Shown here piece by piece: positions 13,621 through 27,620 of a stretch of 64,000 bases of DNA (position 1 is the stretch's first letter; every line of letters starts with the position of its first letter). Below the pieces are notes generated by a model that was given only the letters and a program-made list of their open reading frames with translations, was not told the origin of the DNA and ran no database searches. This stretch comes from Taenia hydatigena (lineage: Eukaryota; Platyhelminthes; Cestoda; Cyclophyllidea; Taeniidae), in the NCBI GenBank assembly GCA_036345935.2, contig JADWOT020000001.1:15531053-15595052 (forward strand), read 5' to 3'. Both the position numbers and the translations under genes were made by a program.

Positions 13621-16600
13621 GTTCTACTCAAGATGAGCGCCGTATCACTGATAATACTCGAAGTCTTTCATCATAGATATGGATAGCTATGATCTCAACA
13701 TTCCCGTAAACGACAACCCATCTCCACATGCTGTGCCATAATCTCACTCTCCCTACTACTGCCCACATTAACCAACCTGGTTTAACTCAGATTGCCTTTA
13801 CTTGACTGAACTAGAACGCAATTGATTGAGCCCTCACATGTCCAGCGGGTCCTGATGCAAACCAGAGCGCATTTGCCACTTGCCAATATGAGCTCCACCA
13901 CCCTTGTTGCACTCATTACTAAGCATCAGTGTTCAATTTTTTAACTTGCCTCGGACATTCATCCTAATGACACCTTCTTTTGCTCCAAATGAGCCTTCGC
14001 TTTTGATGCGGGATTTTGACTTTCAAATCGAAAACATGGGCACTGTGCATTTCCATCTCCACATTGACATAAGAGTTCATAACTGATTTACTGCCATTCT
14101 TACTATAAAAAAGAATAAAGGAAGAAAACTTTTAGATTGATGTTCTTCTACTTTCTTGGAAGAGCATGTGGTGCCGCCCGAAGAGGCAGAGCGGAACCAC
14201 ACATTCTTTGCGAGCAACGTGGATTTCCACAGAGCCAAGATCTCGGCGCTGCAACTTGCTAGAGATGTGCGATGGCAAAGAACGACACAAGCACCTTCTT
14301 CGCTGCCCATCGCTAGCTAAACGAGAAGGAAGTGCACAGATATTCTCAAGAAAATCCACTCCCCTATCCGTATCCTTATGAAAACCATCGTGCAACCACT
14401 TAAGGGCGGACAGCAAAGTCTGGTCCACGTCTGATTGCAAGGTGACGACATTTAAAATAGCTCTTCAATTTTAAGTGAATAGTTACATAAATGTGGGTGC
14501 TAAACTAGAGTTAGAAATCGTACCTAGTGCTACCATGGAGCCACTAGAATGGTGGCATGAATGATTATGCATTTGCACAGTATTTTAAAATAAACACTGC
14601 AACCCATTTTTAGTAAGGATGAGGTAGACAGCGGATCTCGGTAGTGCCTTGATAGACAATCTGCAGCCACTTAAATGTACTGACTTAGCGAAGTTTGTGG
14701 ATAGGAAGTATGCATCGAGTTTTAAAGATTTTTCGGATTCCTATTCCGACTTACGGACGAAAAGTGTCACTTAATAGACCAAACATTTACTGCGTTTAAG
14801 GGGAGGAACCTTTGTAGCCACATAGCAAATGGGCAAGTCTCTTTGTAGGTAAGATAGGATATGCCTCTACCATCATTCTTTCTCAATTCCTTGCCTCCAG
14901 AGATATGGACATGCTGGTAATAGTTGTTACGATGCCGCACTTCAGCTTTAACTACTGTGAGCAAAATCCGCAAAAATAGCTCAATTGTTGAGGATCTTCG
15001 TTGTCTGAGCCTTTACTCTATGATTCGGTCCGCTTTACGTAGTTTGTGTAGAACTATGACTTGTACAACTGACGCGACAGTTTGTGAATTCAACTTTAGG
15101 TAACGCGTGAGACAGCCAGCCTAGTTGTGGTGTGCGAATGCGATCATTTGACGACATTTCCGGCCGGATTTAACTCCCTTGAGGCAGCGAGGTCACTGCC
15201 TCATAAGGCACTCTTTGGATGTCTGCACTGCTTATCCTCATCACCGCCTTCTTATTTCTCCTCTCATGATTGCCACTCTGACTCTTAAAGCCATTGCAAT
15301 AAACAGTTTAATCTGCGTCCCTACATAGCCATTGTGCTGTCGATACGCCGCATTATGGCACTGTGTGATTTGCATGCTGCATGAAAAAGTTCAGTCACGG
15401 TTCAATGATGTGTTAATTTCTCCCCCCTCTGAGTTGTAATTTATTCGATGTCACCGCAGCGTATTCCAGTTAGGTTTGGAAGGCATTGACTAATCAAATA
15501 GTCTAAAATTTATAAGATGCCATGCGTTAAGGTACCAGACCTGGGTCACTCGGATAGAAATGTGAAGGCGTCGCCCAGCATTTGGACTGATACAAGGTAA
15601 AGCTTATTGTAAAAGATGAATGGGCAAACTTTCCTTGTAGTCAAACTTTGAAGCGCAAATAAAGTGGCTAAGACAAAGAAGAAATTGCGCAGCTTCTCTG
15701 AATAAAATTAAAGGCAAGTCGTTATAAGTGGCTGAAGTTAAATGTCTAGTTCCGAGGTTACTATGGAAATGAGAGACTTCATCATTATTACAGATTGTAC
15801 GAGCAAATGTTAAAAAGAATAAGGGAGAACATTTGCGCGAATAAACGCGAGGTGAGTGAAATCGACGAAAGATAGTAAATCAGACAAATAGAGCAAATGT
15901 GTCATAATGAAAGCAGGAATAAACATATTTGGATTATAGAAATTGTTGTAAAGTCTGAACATCTAAAAAATGAATTATAATTGAGCGTGATTATAAGCAA
16001 CGAGTGATATGCTTGTTTGCGTTCAGACGCATTAGACGAAGCGAAACAAGAGGCGGAAATATGTCACGTAAACCTCCACAGCATGAGATGTTGTGTTGGG
16101 GTAGAATAAGTTGGCGAGTGCATATTAAGCGATGTCGCATTTTATCTTCTACATTATATTGGTTGTCCATCTTGTTTGAAAACATACCTGACCTCGAGGG
16201 CCCTCCCAAATCTGCGGTTGGTATCTCTGCTAATCCGAGTGGCTCTGCGGTCATCACCACTGCCTCTCATCCCTGTCATGCTCTAATAACAATTCTTGCA
16301 CTATCCTCTACCAAATCTTGGAAGACTCGGTGCGTTACAGTAATCTAATTGCCAGATATAATTAAATTTGGTTTATTTATACCCCATTATTTCGAGCACA
16401 TGAGTGAAAAAGGATTTATGGCCACCTCCTTTAAGTAAATTTCAAAAATATATCATGCACAACATTCCTTCAACCTCCCAATCTTTTTTGCGACACTTCT
16501 CCAGGTGATGATTTTCATCCTTTTTCGGCACTTGTATTTAACAATTAAATAACAAGTGTAAAAGAAAAAGGGAAACAGAAGTGCGTTTGGGCTACGTTTC

Positions 16601-16908
16601 TTTGTGGTTTCCGTAGACAATGCCTTTTCGCACAGTATGTTTCCCTGCAGTCTTGCGCAATGTTGGAAGAACCTATAAGTAGCTATTTGCGTTCTGCATA
16701 AAATGGTCTTGAATAATTTTTCACAGTTGATTGCCCTAAGTTTAAGAATTACAGGAGCCTGTTCAGTCAACTTGGAAATTCGGTGTTATGCGGTTCGAGT
16801 GACACAGTGTTGGAATTTTCCAATTTTATAATATGGCGCCTCTTCTTTGGCGATAATTAGTAAGCCAAAATTGTTTTCATGCAAAATAATGGTAAATAAG
16901 GGCGATAA
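13621..16908. other. Gene-free stretch after R1 copy 1
   Basis: Two overlapping minus-strand frames at 14077-14440 are open for 77 and 102 codons. They could be remnants of something coding, but I recognise no family. The rest looks non-coding and AT-rich. Confidence 0.45.
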
Positions 16909-17668
16909 ATGCAGAAAATGACTAGGTTTCTCATTTTGCTGATGACAATAATTGCAAATTTTTTGATTATTTGTCTAAGTATTTCTGAAGCATTTCTACT
17001 GTGGTGTATGTCTTTTGCTTCACACGCTTATTCAAAAGCGATGGGCAAAAATCCTTCCCGAACCATAAGAAAAATTTTTTTAAGTATAACACAACCTTGG
17101 AAGAATCCAGATGACACCGAATAAATGACCGGTTGAGTTTGTTAAAGAATCGGCAGCTGATTACAAAGAATTAGTAAAACATCCCACGCTAGTGATAAAT
17201 CAGCATCCTAATGAGGCATTAGAAGCTACAATTTCAGCTATCTCTTTAAAAATGATTCATCAAGTTGTGCCTCTTGTAAAGGGTACATATGCAGCAGGTT
17301 TTCACGCATCCAAGCAAAAGTCACAATTAAGAAGCCTCACCGAAATACCAGAAAATCTTTCGGAGGTAAAGGATAAACGCATCATTCAACTCAAGGCTTC
17401 CACATTGTCATTTGTGATAAACGGTCAAATGCAACCATTAGTGCTGGAAGAAAGACAGCCAAAGAGGAATCCAGTGGCAATTCTTAATATCCACTTCTTA
17501 AGGACTCAGCAGTGGAAAGGAATTAAGGGAGACAAGTGGTGCAGAAAGTGGAGGACTAGAATAACACGTTTCGCAAACTTATCCACCACCTCTAGGTCTT
17601 GTGTTCTGTTTATCACCACCGCATCCTCATTCCCCTTTTTATTTAGTCCCCTGACACTAGGGAACTAA
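16909..17668 (+). pseudogene. AT-rich reading frame split by a frameshift, function unknown
   Basis: The first part (16909-17124) begins with a very hydrophobic stretch (RFLILLMTIIANFLIICLSI), like a signal anchor, and ends PWKNPDDTE-stop. A second frame, open from 17129 to 17665, begins PVEFVKESAADYKELVKHPT, continues ATISAISLKMIHQVVPLVKG and TYAAGFHASKQK, and becomes basic and low in pattern later. The two frames are offset by one base and separated by only a few nucleotides, which would suit a single damaged gene. I recognise no family. The AT-rich codons favour Lys, Ile and Asn, and chance remains a real alternative. Confidence 0.25.
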
Positions 17669-20600
17669 ACGGAGAAATATTTTGTCTCGACTTCATTTGA
17701 GGAAGGAGAATCGAAGTTCCCGTCTAAGTGTGCCTTCGTGCAGTGATCCGAATGCCATTTTCTCGCATCCACCAAAATGCCACACCTGTGGTTCGGAAAT
17801 TTGAAATGAGACCGCGGCAGCACGACCTCTGATGCGGTTTCACTACGAGTGGCCACTGGAACACTCGGTTATCAAACTGAAAAAGTAATGCTTAATCGGG
17901 AAAGGATGGGTTTGAAGAACGGGTGGAAAACCAAACACTAGAGCACATTACTGATAATACCACTGTTAAAAACCTCTATTGGATGTTCTCAAACAGACCA
18001 AACCAAGCAGCATCGAGCTGACTAAATAGGAATGATACTCCACTCTATAAAGCGAATGCTTCACTTGCTAATCTCATTTTGTTGGCATTTTTATCTAAAA
18101 GGGAAAAACAATGAAGAAAGTGACTTGAACTGCGCAACTATTTTAAAGACATATTTCCCCATTTCACTCTTCTTTTGTCCTTCATTGGCGAATCACTTCT
18201 AAACAGACGTCAAATGTGGCCATTTTTAGGGTCATCAAGTCTTTCCGTTTCAAACATCATTCATTGCTCTTTGCAGGTATATCCACATCAGAATACGTCA
18301 GCCTATACCTTTATACCACAACACACCTAATTACCCTTTCCAATTACTAAATGCTGCGTCTCCATCGCCAGAGTCGTCCTATCATTTAGTGTTCCCATAA
18401 ATATGACCACCACGTTATACTGCATCACATTGCGCTACATGACTCACTATCATCTTCCACCTCCCAACCGAGCAATATTACGGTGACACTGACGCCGAAT
18501 CAACCATCCCTCGGAATAAGTAGGACACTCACATGCAGATGCCTTATCATCCGTCTGGTCCTATGAGCACCTCAAACAACTACGATACGAGTTCCCGTCC
18601 TTAAAGCCAGCATCGGCTTTAACATGTAGCTAATATCACTATGTAGCTGCAGTGTGCTCCGCTTCAGTTATCATCCCTTGCCATTTCAGTGTTCCTGCAA
18701 CCACAACAGTTTATTAATCGGATAGCACCACACTCTTCAATCCTACTTCTGATGGCATTCTATCTCTAAGCTATGTTTGCTAATTAAACTATCACTCTCC
18801 ACCAGCATGGCAGAGGGCATTGATCGACACAGAAGCTCTTCGTACCACCGCGAACTTAATGAGTCAAACAATAGCGCATTCTTCAACACAATCCCACACC
18901 TGTTTTAGTACCAATGTTCAGTCAATATGAAACGGACATGTCATACACGAGGGATGAATGGACCAGGGGGTTAAAGTGCACGGCGTTTAGCTAAGCCAGA
19001 GCTTTCAGAGAGCGGTCTTAGTCAGCTATCTTTAGGAGGCCAATATGCTCATGGTGGTTTTCACTTCACTGAGAGGAATAAAGTGACAATGTTGAGATTC
19101 GAAGAAACGTGATTCCCAATTAGGTCTCGTGATTAAAGGCATTGCACCATTCAACCGTGATTTTTGAACAGTGCAAAGATGAGACGGTAAGTAGTAAGAC
19201 ATTGTAGAGCCCGTATGTACTAAAAGCCTATTGCCCAAGTTGATCAGACCTGTGCTAACGCAGCTCGAGATCACCTTGGTGAAGCGAATTGGCAAACAAC
19301 AACTATTTTTTCAAAAGCTGATTGCACCTTCTTGAAACCATATTTGTCTAATCACTGGAATAAAGCAAGTAGGAGTGGACAAATGCACTCCACACACTTT
19401 CGCGTGGAGCCCTGAAAGCCAACATGAAGGTAACATGGAAAGCTCCCACAACCAGGCCACTGCTCGTCTTTCGCGTGCATACGAATGCAGAGTCAGTATT
19501 CCAAGTTCATTGGTAAAATAATTAAGCGAAAACAAACAATCGAATCACCTAGCCCACAACCGAACCGAAAAAAAATCGACAACTCTTTTTGACGCCATCG
19601 GCCAAATTCGGACACCACCAGTGCATTCTTTCAAGGGGAGAAACTCATTGATTGCCGAAAACTACTCCCAATATCCTTCTTTTGTAGATATACCGTCACA
19701 ATTCATCACTCATTTCCAAAATGGTGTAATATTGATGCTAACTCTTACTTTTCGGGCCACTTTGTCGTCTGAACATTGTGGACAATAACATGACTCACTA
19801 CTTCCTCCTCCTTCTCTCTTTTATCGCCCTTCCCTCTGCGCCCCACCCAAAGGTACTTTCTTTTTATAGTTTAGCTTTGTGATTCCACCTTGTGTGGCAC
19901 TTGCATTGTCCAGTGGACACGGCAATGGATTTTACTAGGCTTGGACCCTTTTTAACAAAAAGAAACCCTTGTCTACCATCCATTTGTGTTGCGTTGAGTG
20001 GGTCGACCTCAGCCCAGAACCCTTTCGTCTCAAAAAGGTAAGCGCTTCCCAGTGAGCGATTCCCTCTACAGTACACCACACTCACATACTCGTGCGCACA
20101 CAAAGCCTATTCCCATGGATTTAAAGTGGTCCCTGTTCCAAAAGTCCAGGATTGGCAGTCGGTAGCCGGGAGCTAAATAGTGGCTGCATCTTTTGAGAAC
20201 AGCCAGTGATGCCTCCGATTACCACCCGTCAAAAGTCAGTCGCTCAGTTAGCAATCTAAGATAAATGCGACATTTCCGTAAAGTACGAGAAGGAGGGAAA
20301 GAAGAAAACAGGCTAAGAACAGGTAGAGAAGTACTGTGACAACAATTATCACATCAGTCTAGGTGTTCCAATGGCCTCACAATGCTAGAACACCATGCAG
20401 GCGCTCAGAACAAGGAGATGGATTCTAAGATAGCCCAAAGATACAATTGGAGCTGTAGGCCACATGTGATTAGGGAATCGGACGCGAAAAGTGCCAATAA
20501 ACACAAAACTTGTAAGAATGGAACAGTTACGATTAGAAATATTCTTAAGCCCCCTTTTCCACTCCAAAATCATTGTCTGGAGTCATCATACCTCACACAA

Positions 20601-20729
20601 GCATGAAGACGAAAGTATGAACAGAAGAAATGGTTTTGAAAAATGGAACAAGGGCAGAGTGTGGTCTTACCAAATAGCGCAGATGTGCCCAACTGACGCA
20701 ACCAATAGCATAATTCAAAGGAATTCATC
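17669..20729. other. Gene-free, partly G-poor stretch
   Basis: 18230-18960 is notably rich in A, C and T and poor in G on the plus strand, with almost no open frames. No gene or repeat is recognised. Confidence 0.5.
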
Positions 20730-21420
20730 TAGAACACAAGTGGCTCCTGTCTTTGCCTAATCTTAGGGAAAGGAATGCAGACATGGCAGAGAATGAGCTC
20801 TCACCTGACTATCTCAACTATAACATAATTCAAACTGTAGGTTTCATTGACATCCTTCTTTATAACTTGCTTACCATGCCTACCACTCAAACAACTTTCC
20901 TCTGAGCTTTATTGCGGTAAAATACAGTGCGCGCTAAATGGCATCTGTGTCATAGGCCTACTGGCTCAATCTCTCCTTAAGTTTATAGCAATCCAAGACT
21001 TTGACATTGTGCAATTTGGTGCAAGTACTGGGATGATGAACTTACACATAAAACACTTTGGCCATGCTTGTCACTGTAGAAAAATTTGTCATAATACACG
21101 GAAGCGTCTGCTAGAAGCCACAGCCGGCCACGAGGCACCTCCCATTCGCATTATCCAATTAAACACGTTAATGGACTCAGTGTCACTTCTCTCCTAAGCG
21201 GGTAAAAATTTAACACAACTTCTGTATCATTTATCAGAAAACCGGGTCCAGAATATACTCGCAGCCGCGACAAATATTCTTACTCCCACACCTTTACACT
21301 GAGCATGATAAACTAGACGCATTCACATTCCGTCGCATTTCATCCGTCCCTCGCTGTAGACGTACGCGTAAGGTGGGCTGCTACTGACCATGCTTCAGTA
21401 AGAGAGTTGCTACGACAAGC
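20730..21420 (+). repeat. Dispersed repeat R3, copy A
   Basis: It matches copy B (26780-27620) through anchors such as AATGCAGACA, CCATGCCTACCACTCAAACA, GCAATCCAAGACTTTG and AGAAGCCACAG. It also matches copy C around the CTGCTAGAAGCC segment. A conserved frame reads NADMAENELSP, then LTMPTTQTTFL before a stop. There are many indels between copies. Confidence 0.75.
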
Positions 21421-24400
21421 AAACAATTGAAGAAGAAGGGAAAAACTGATCATTTGTGGCTTGCGAATGGTTGGAATTTGGGGGCAGCATTGTTAGTCTC
21501 CTGTAAACTATAGTGATTTTTTCGTCGGAAGAATTTGCTCAGCTCACACATGGATCCGCTATCCACTCGAAGGTTCGAGAGTGCTGGGTGAATAAGTGCT
21601 CCTTCTGAACATCCATCTGCATTTACTTTTCACAGTAATATACATATTTTGTACAAGGTCACCTTGATTTTAAGGAATAATTGAGAGCAGGTGGATTCCA
21701 TAATGCTGATTATGAAGTAGCTCATTTAAAAACAAGATGGATGTGACCAGAATGAAAAGACTGCAGCAAGCGTGCTCAATGGCAAGGATTGGTGGCGCAT
21801 GAAGTCGTGTGGCGGATGCATACAAAGTCCATGGTTTGTATTCTAAGCGGAAACAATTTAACAATAACTCGTTTGGAAACTGTAGAGCACATTGAAATTG
21901 GCCTGTGGTAGGGTGGAAGGCGCCTACAGCAGATGTTACTATCCAGTTAATAGAAAGGGTAATTTAGTGATTTTTGGTGCAAATTCGGTCAAACAATTTG
22001 GTTGCAAATCATTTGTATCTGCTTCACGACTCTGATTAATCCTTTGAATGTGTTAGTTAAAGTGTAGGACACAGTTCAACATTACACGCAGATCTTGATT
22101 TCGGTGGCTAGCTTGTAGCCAATCAAAGGTCTAATGGTTGAAACGATTGCCGTTATGCTATCAGCTTTGAAATGGTCATCCAGGGAAAATAAATGTGATC
22201 ATGCACGGATAAAGGCAGGTGGAAGTTGAGCCTTTCCATTAGAGACATAGGAGCTCACTCAACTCGATATCACCATATGTCCTCTCTTCGTCTTCTTCTT
22301 CTTTTAAAAGCGCAAAACTCTCCCTTGCTTCCACCGTTTCGGAGGTGAGAGTCCACGCAGGTCACAACATCACATCTAGAAGCGATGACCACGCTTAACC
22401 CATCGAAGCAGCCCCAGGTTATGCCTAGCAGAGTTCAGCTCACGTTTCACGCCACCTTCAAGGTCCACAGGTCAATTCGCTTCCCGAGATCCCCTTTTGC
22501 ATGACAAAATGGCTCAATCAGTACCAAACATCCAACACCTCAAATGTGCTAATTCGCCTTTCTCACATTTAGACACAAATCTCATTGCCGGCACGCAACT
22601 CAATGCTGCTTCGATTGGTCTTACTCCTACCCGAAGCATATATGAATTGATGCCAACCAAACTAAGTCCTACTAAACGAAGTTGCGGGGAGTAAAAACTA
22701 AGATAAAACAAAATTTTTTGACGAGATAGCAAACGCCAAGGTCATCCAACATGTCATGTTCATCCTCTAGGTAGGGTAGAACGAACCCAGATACTGAGCA
22801 TGGAATACGTCCCGCATGCCCTCATTAACCACTTCCTCTCTCAACTAATCCACCATTCGACTGCAGAAGTTCTAGCCTGATTTCCTTCTCATTTGAGTAG
22901 GTGAGTTTGCTAGCGTCGAGAACTACATCGTTTAAACTATAGTGTTGACCTTATTCACCTAAGTCACATTGATTCGTAACTGGAGTACAGAAGTGGCCAC
23001 AACTAACCTCCAATCGTGCAGCTATTCATAGACCCTTCTGGAGGGTTAACCAAGATTACGTTGATTAAGCATTCGACAGCCTGCTCTAACGGTCGTCATT
23101 TGAGGCCAGTGGACTAGCGAGGAACAAAGGGCACAACAAATGTCTGGACCACTCCCATCTCCTACCTCCATCTTTGTTATCAAGCTGGATGACACTCAAG
23201 TCCTGATAAAGTAAACAAAAGGGGAACAGCGGAGTGGCATTTCGATATTTCATTGGAAGCACGTAAATGTTAACGGCTGGTGCAATTACTTTGTGAGTCT
23301 TTTCCATGCAGCACCACCCACCTTGTAATGGCTGTCTATGTACATCAGCTGTCCGACGAGGATTCGAAACCATGTCAGTAACATTTAACCTTATCACCAC
23401 ACCAATGATGCGTTTTCTTGCATTAAATTTCTACCAATTTCGTCGTCATTTTTGCAAATCCGTGGGGTCGGGATGATGCTAGCCAAATGCATTGCAAGCC
23501 ACAAATTGCACTAGCAAAACTGAATGTAAGAGATGGAGGGGAAAGAGAAAGCATCTTGACTTTTAGCCGCATTCGACGCCGCACACATTGGGTGATGCAG
23601 GATCAGAAGCAACGCTTGCACTACTTCTACTACAACAATGGTGATCAAAATAACATCCGGACAACAAATGAAACATCCTTAGCTTAAACCAACTGAAGGA
23701 ACATCAAGGTACACAAGAGAAAGGTGGTCGAGAGAGTAAGCAGCCCAGTTTGCTGAGCCTTCAAAGAAAATTACTAAACCGTCGTTGATAGTTAAACACT
23801 AATACGGAAATAAGTGGCATGGGCAACTCAGGTTTGTCAAAAATAAATCATGTACTTGCAACTAGGGACTAAACGAAAAGCTTGGAGTCGTAAGTTAAAA
23901 ATGAGGAAGGATAGTGTTCTTGATGTAAGGGTGAAAGTGATGTCCCATAACTGGGACCAATAGGATCCTTTCGCATAACAGTAAGGTACCTCTCGTTTAA
24001 CAGCAAAGCGAATTACATTTGAACTTCTCTCTAAACATTAACCACTTACCGCCTCAGTGTTTAAAACACTGATCTACCCCGGGCGATAACCACAGCATGA
24101 AATCTGATGGCTCATCTGGACGAAGTCCTATTCTTTCCTCCCCAGTGACCATCAAATGATTTGGAAGGTACGACACCATGCAAACATCGCATAAGGGATA
24201 CGTCAGCACTTGACGGTCGAGAGACGATTGAAGCTACTCGGGTCACGCGTTAACGCATGCTGTCCTCACAATAGTAAATGCTTTGTGGCCCGCTGTAGCT
24301 TGTGTGCAGGCGTCTGGGGACAGCTGCGGTGTGCATTGAAGGGGTTCACATTACGAGCCATCTAAAGATTAAGAAGAAGGCCATGGTGTCCACAAGGGGC

Positions 24401-26779
24401 CAAAAAGAGCTCCATCGTCTCAATAATTGCTCTATGCATCAGTTCACTAGGTTTGCAAAGGAAGTTGTATCTCACCCCATCCGTCGTTAAGTGAAATTTA
24501 CAGGCTACTTTTTCGTTTGCACACTTTTTGTCAAATAAGCCATCCACTTGGAAAGAGTTGAGTTAACGCGAGAGGAAGTGACATTGCAAAGCAAAATTGT
24601 CACTTAAATTGGCAATAGGATTTGCATGGCGATTTCGGCATGTCGTGTGCGACAGTGGACGTCTGCTAATCCGTGAACCTCATTCGGTTCAACGACTCTA
24701 AATTAACTAGCCTCCTCTTCTCGTTGCACCTGCCGTTCAGCCGTGTTTTTTAAGCAATTTATCGTACGAATTCCTCCCTTCTGCAGCATACACCAGCTGC
24801 AGTAACTGAACAGCCTCACATTGACTGCGATGATATGCCTTTCACTTATCTCCTCGCTATCGCTTAACGACGTCTCCCAAATAATGACGTCCGTTTGAAA
24901 GCAAAGGTGATATTTTACTGGATCAAAGGAACTGCCACTTTGTTTGAATAGGAGGAGCTGAATAGCTTTGTGTAGACTTAAAACCTTGGTTTATCTCACA
25001 ACAAGCGTCATTAAAGTCAAAGGGGAAAAGTCTGGAGCAGTAGGTGCGTTAAATGCTCAAATTCGGTCTTTAGCCACACTAACATTCCTCCTTTATTTTC
25101 ATAGGTTCTATCAACCCCTATTTCAGTCCCCGTCTGCGCAATGGCTCCCAACATCTGAGTCGCGTCGGTGGACCCTCCCATCCTCAGCTGCTTTGCATGT
25201 CGACAAAGCAGCCCTTTTAGTTCGTCTTGGAGAAATATTCCAGGTGCTACTTTTACCTCAACACTTTGCTGAAGCACGAACAGACTTGGCCTCAAGTTAT
25301 TTGGCATCATGAGGAAGTCGCTTCAGTCCAGACAGTCGGGTGTGAGTTGGTTTTTTTCACAGTTTTATCAGCTTGGGAGAGCAATAAGATGCCTGTGTTT
25401 CCTGTTTTCCAACAACCCTATTGAAACAACCGACAACACGGCGTGCCCTTGCAGATGTTTGCGTAAGCACGTGTAGCCTTGACTCTGATAGCGCTGACAA
25501 AGTAGTTGCCACACCATTTTTGCATCTATGCGAATTTAACGACTCTAATCGAAACTAAGCATTCGCTCACGCCAAGCTAATTACTAAGTGCATCTTGATC
25601 AGAGCAGACTTATCTATCGCGCAGCAAGTTGACACGAATCTGTCCATGCTAACATGACCAAAGATGTATTTTTCGTGAAACAAAGTAAGTGACGAAAGTC
25701 CAATGTATTGCAAGGATGCTCTTAGGGAGGCGTGAGCTAGAATGTCACACTTTTGCCGTACGATTTACCTCTAGATATCAGCAAAAAACTAGTCCGCTTA
25801 TAGTTATTTCACATTCGAGTCATGTGACCTATCCTGGCTAGGATTGTCTCGAGTCAAGGTGAGACGACCACAACTTGCGACAATGCGATGTGCTTCCGAG
25901 TGCTTGACTAGCTGCGCCTGTTTTCGAGGAGAAGGTGTCCTTTTGAATACTTTCGAAATGTTGCAGAAATATCTATCGCGAAATTAAATGATCTTCAAAA
26001 AAGGGAGCTATTACAAAACTTGGCGTCCACTATCCACCTCGATTGTAGAAACACCGAGGTAACGGATTTAACAAAGGCATAATTCAATGCGGGAGATTGT
26101 TTGCTGGAATGGACAAGGATCGATGCATGATTAGAAAGCTACAAGCTATTGTCACTGTGAAGACGACAAAGTTGGTTTTGTTGCAATGCTTGAAGCTTAT
26201 AACTTATGTGCGTCGATAGCTCAAGGTTGCGTTCTACCATTGGTATGATAGATAGATACCACAGATGGCTCACCGACTTAGTGAAATGGCGATGTGGGCT
26301 ATTCTATCATATGACTGGACGGACATTAGAGATCAAAGTGTTATGATGAGGCACAATGCCACCTACGTTGATGGGATGAGCTAGTAAATAGATCAGGAGG
26401 GCGTTCACAAAGGATTGCCTTTGAAATCATTCAAAAGAGGGTGAACAGGCAGGATCTTATAGGGATACGAGATCCATCTGCTTCAGGTTTCGTTTAGTTA
26501 ATTTCAAGATTTGTTATTGCGCGCAAAGCAGGCTACAGATAAATTTCAACGTAATCTAACGGAGGCCACTCCTACAACCGATCTAGAGGTGCGTCCATAA
26601 CAATCATGTTGCCATTTTCTTACCCTGGCGAAGAGTGAAAATGATCCGTGTCAAGTGAGTTCAATGTGATGGAAGGCAATGGGTAGATAGCGACATGGAT
26701 GAGTTAATTCGACATCAGCTAGGATTTCTTGCAGTCATCCATGAAGGGCTACAGTTCGATTACCTTGAAGATGCTCAAG
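21421..26779. other. Gene-free stretch between R3 copies A and B
   Basis: The longest frames (24968-25312 plus, 23086-23400 minus) lack recognisable domains. I saw nothing that supports a gene. Confidence 0.5.
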
Positions 26780-27620
26780 AGTGTCCACTGGCTTTGCTTA
26801 TCTTTATCAAAAACCAATGCAGACACTGCGGAGCAGGAGCATTCCCCTCGAGCCCCGAAGCATAACACAATTCGGAAGCTATTCGTTGGTCAGACAGTGA
26901 CTAAGTGTGGGATGGATATCATGCTGTTTTTCCACTTGCTTATCATGCATACCACCCAAACAACATTACTCTGTGTAGTCACGAGACTTTGATCACTAAG
27001 TCAAATTCTCGCAATCCAAGACTTTGCAAGCATGATTTCGCTATCATTACTCAGGTAGCAAGTCAACTTGTCATGCCCCACGGACTATACTTTTTACAGT
27101 AGGAGAGTGTAGCATGATACACGAAGGAGGTGGAGCTTCGCGGTGAAAATGCATACACGAGCAGCGTCTGCCAGAAGCCACAGTCGGCCGCACCACTACT
27201 TCCATCCTGTAATCGAAAACGTTTCAGTCACACTGCACTTAATGCAGCACAATGTTAAAGACCTCTTCTGTCCTAATGTCTGCTTCTTTTAATGCACAAA
27301 TTCTTACGCATTACTCCACGGAGCATGGAGAAAGTTAGGTAACAGAAGGGAGGAGAAATAATGCGTTTACCGAAAAATGCAGGTCTAAAGATTGTAAAGG
27401 CAATTTGAAGGTGGCAGGTTGGATGCATTAACTACTCCGACAAGGTCATCAAGGCTTCTTTAAACAGGTAAATATTTAGCACATTTTCCATGTCATTTGT
27501 CCCTACACTTTTGCACTTTTGCACACCCAACGTCTGTCGCACTTCATCCACACTTTGCCGTGGATGCTCCATGTGTACAGCTACTGACTGTTCTTCAGTA
27601 ACTGACTCGCAACGACATAC
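26780..27620 (+). repeat. Dispersed repeat R3, copy B
   Basis: It is similar to copy A over its first ~250 bp (NADTAEQEHSP and LIMHTTQTTLL in the shared frame) and again near 27020, 27150 and 27530-27610. From 27205 to 27300 it matches copy C at high identity (CCTGTAATCGAAAACGTTT and TGCAGCACAATGT). This copy links A and C into one family. Confidence 0.75.

Noticed and set aside
16785..16805. tRNA-like GGTTCGAGT box
   Set aside because: No matching A box, acceptor stem or anticodon arm could be arranged around it. Similar isolated words at 21573, 23357 and 61211 failed the same test.
17800..17870. Third copy of R1 suggested by TGGCCACTCG
   Set aside because: Only a ten-base word matches; flanking sequence does not align.
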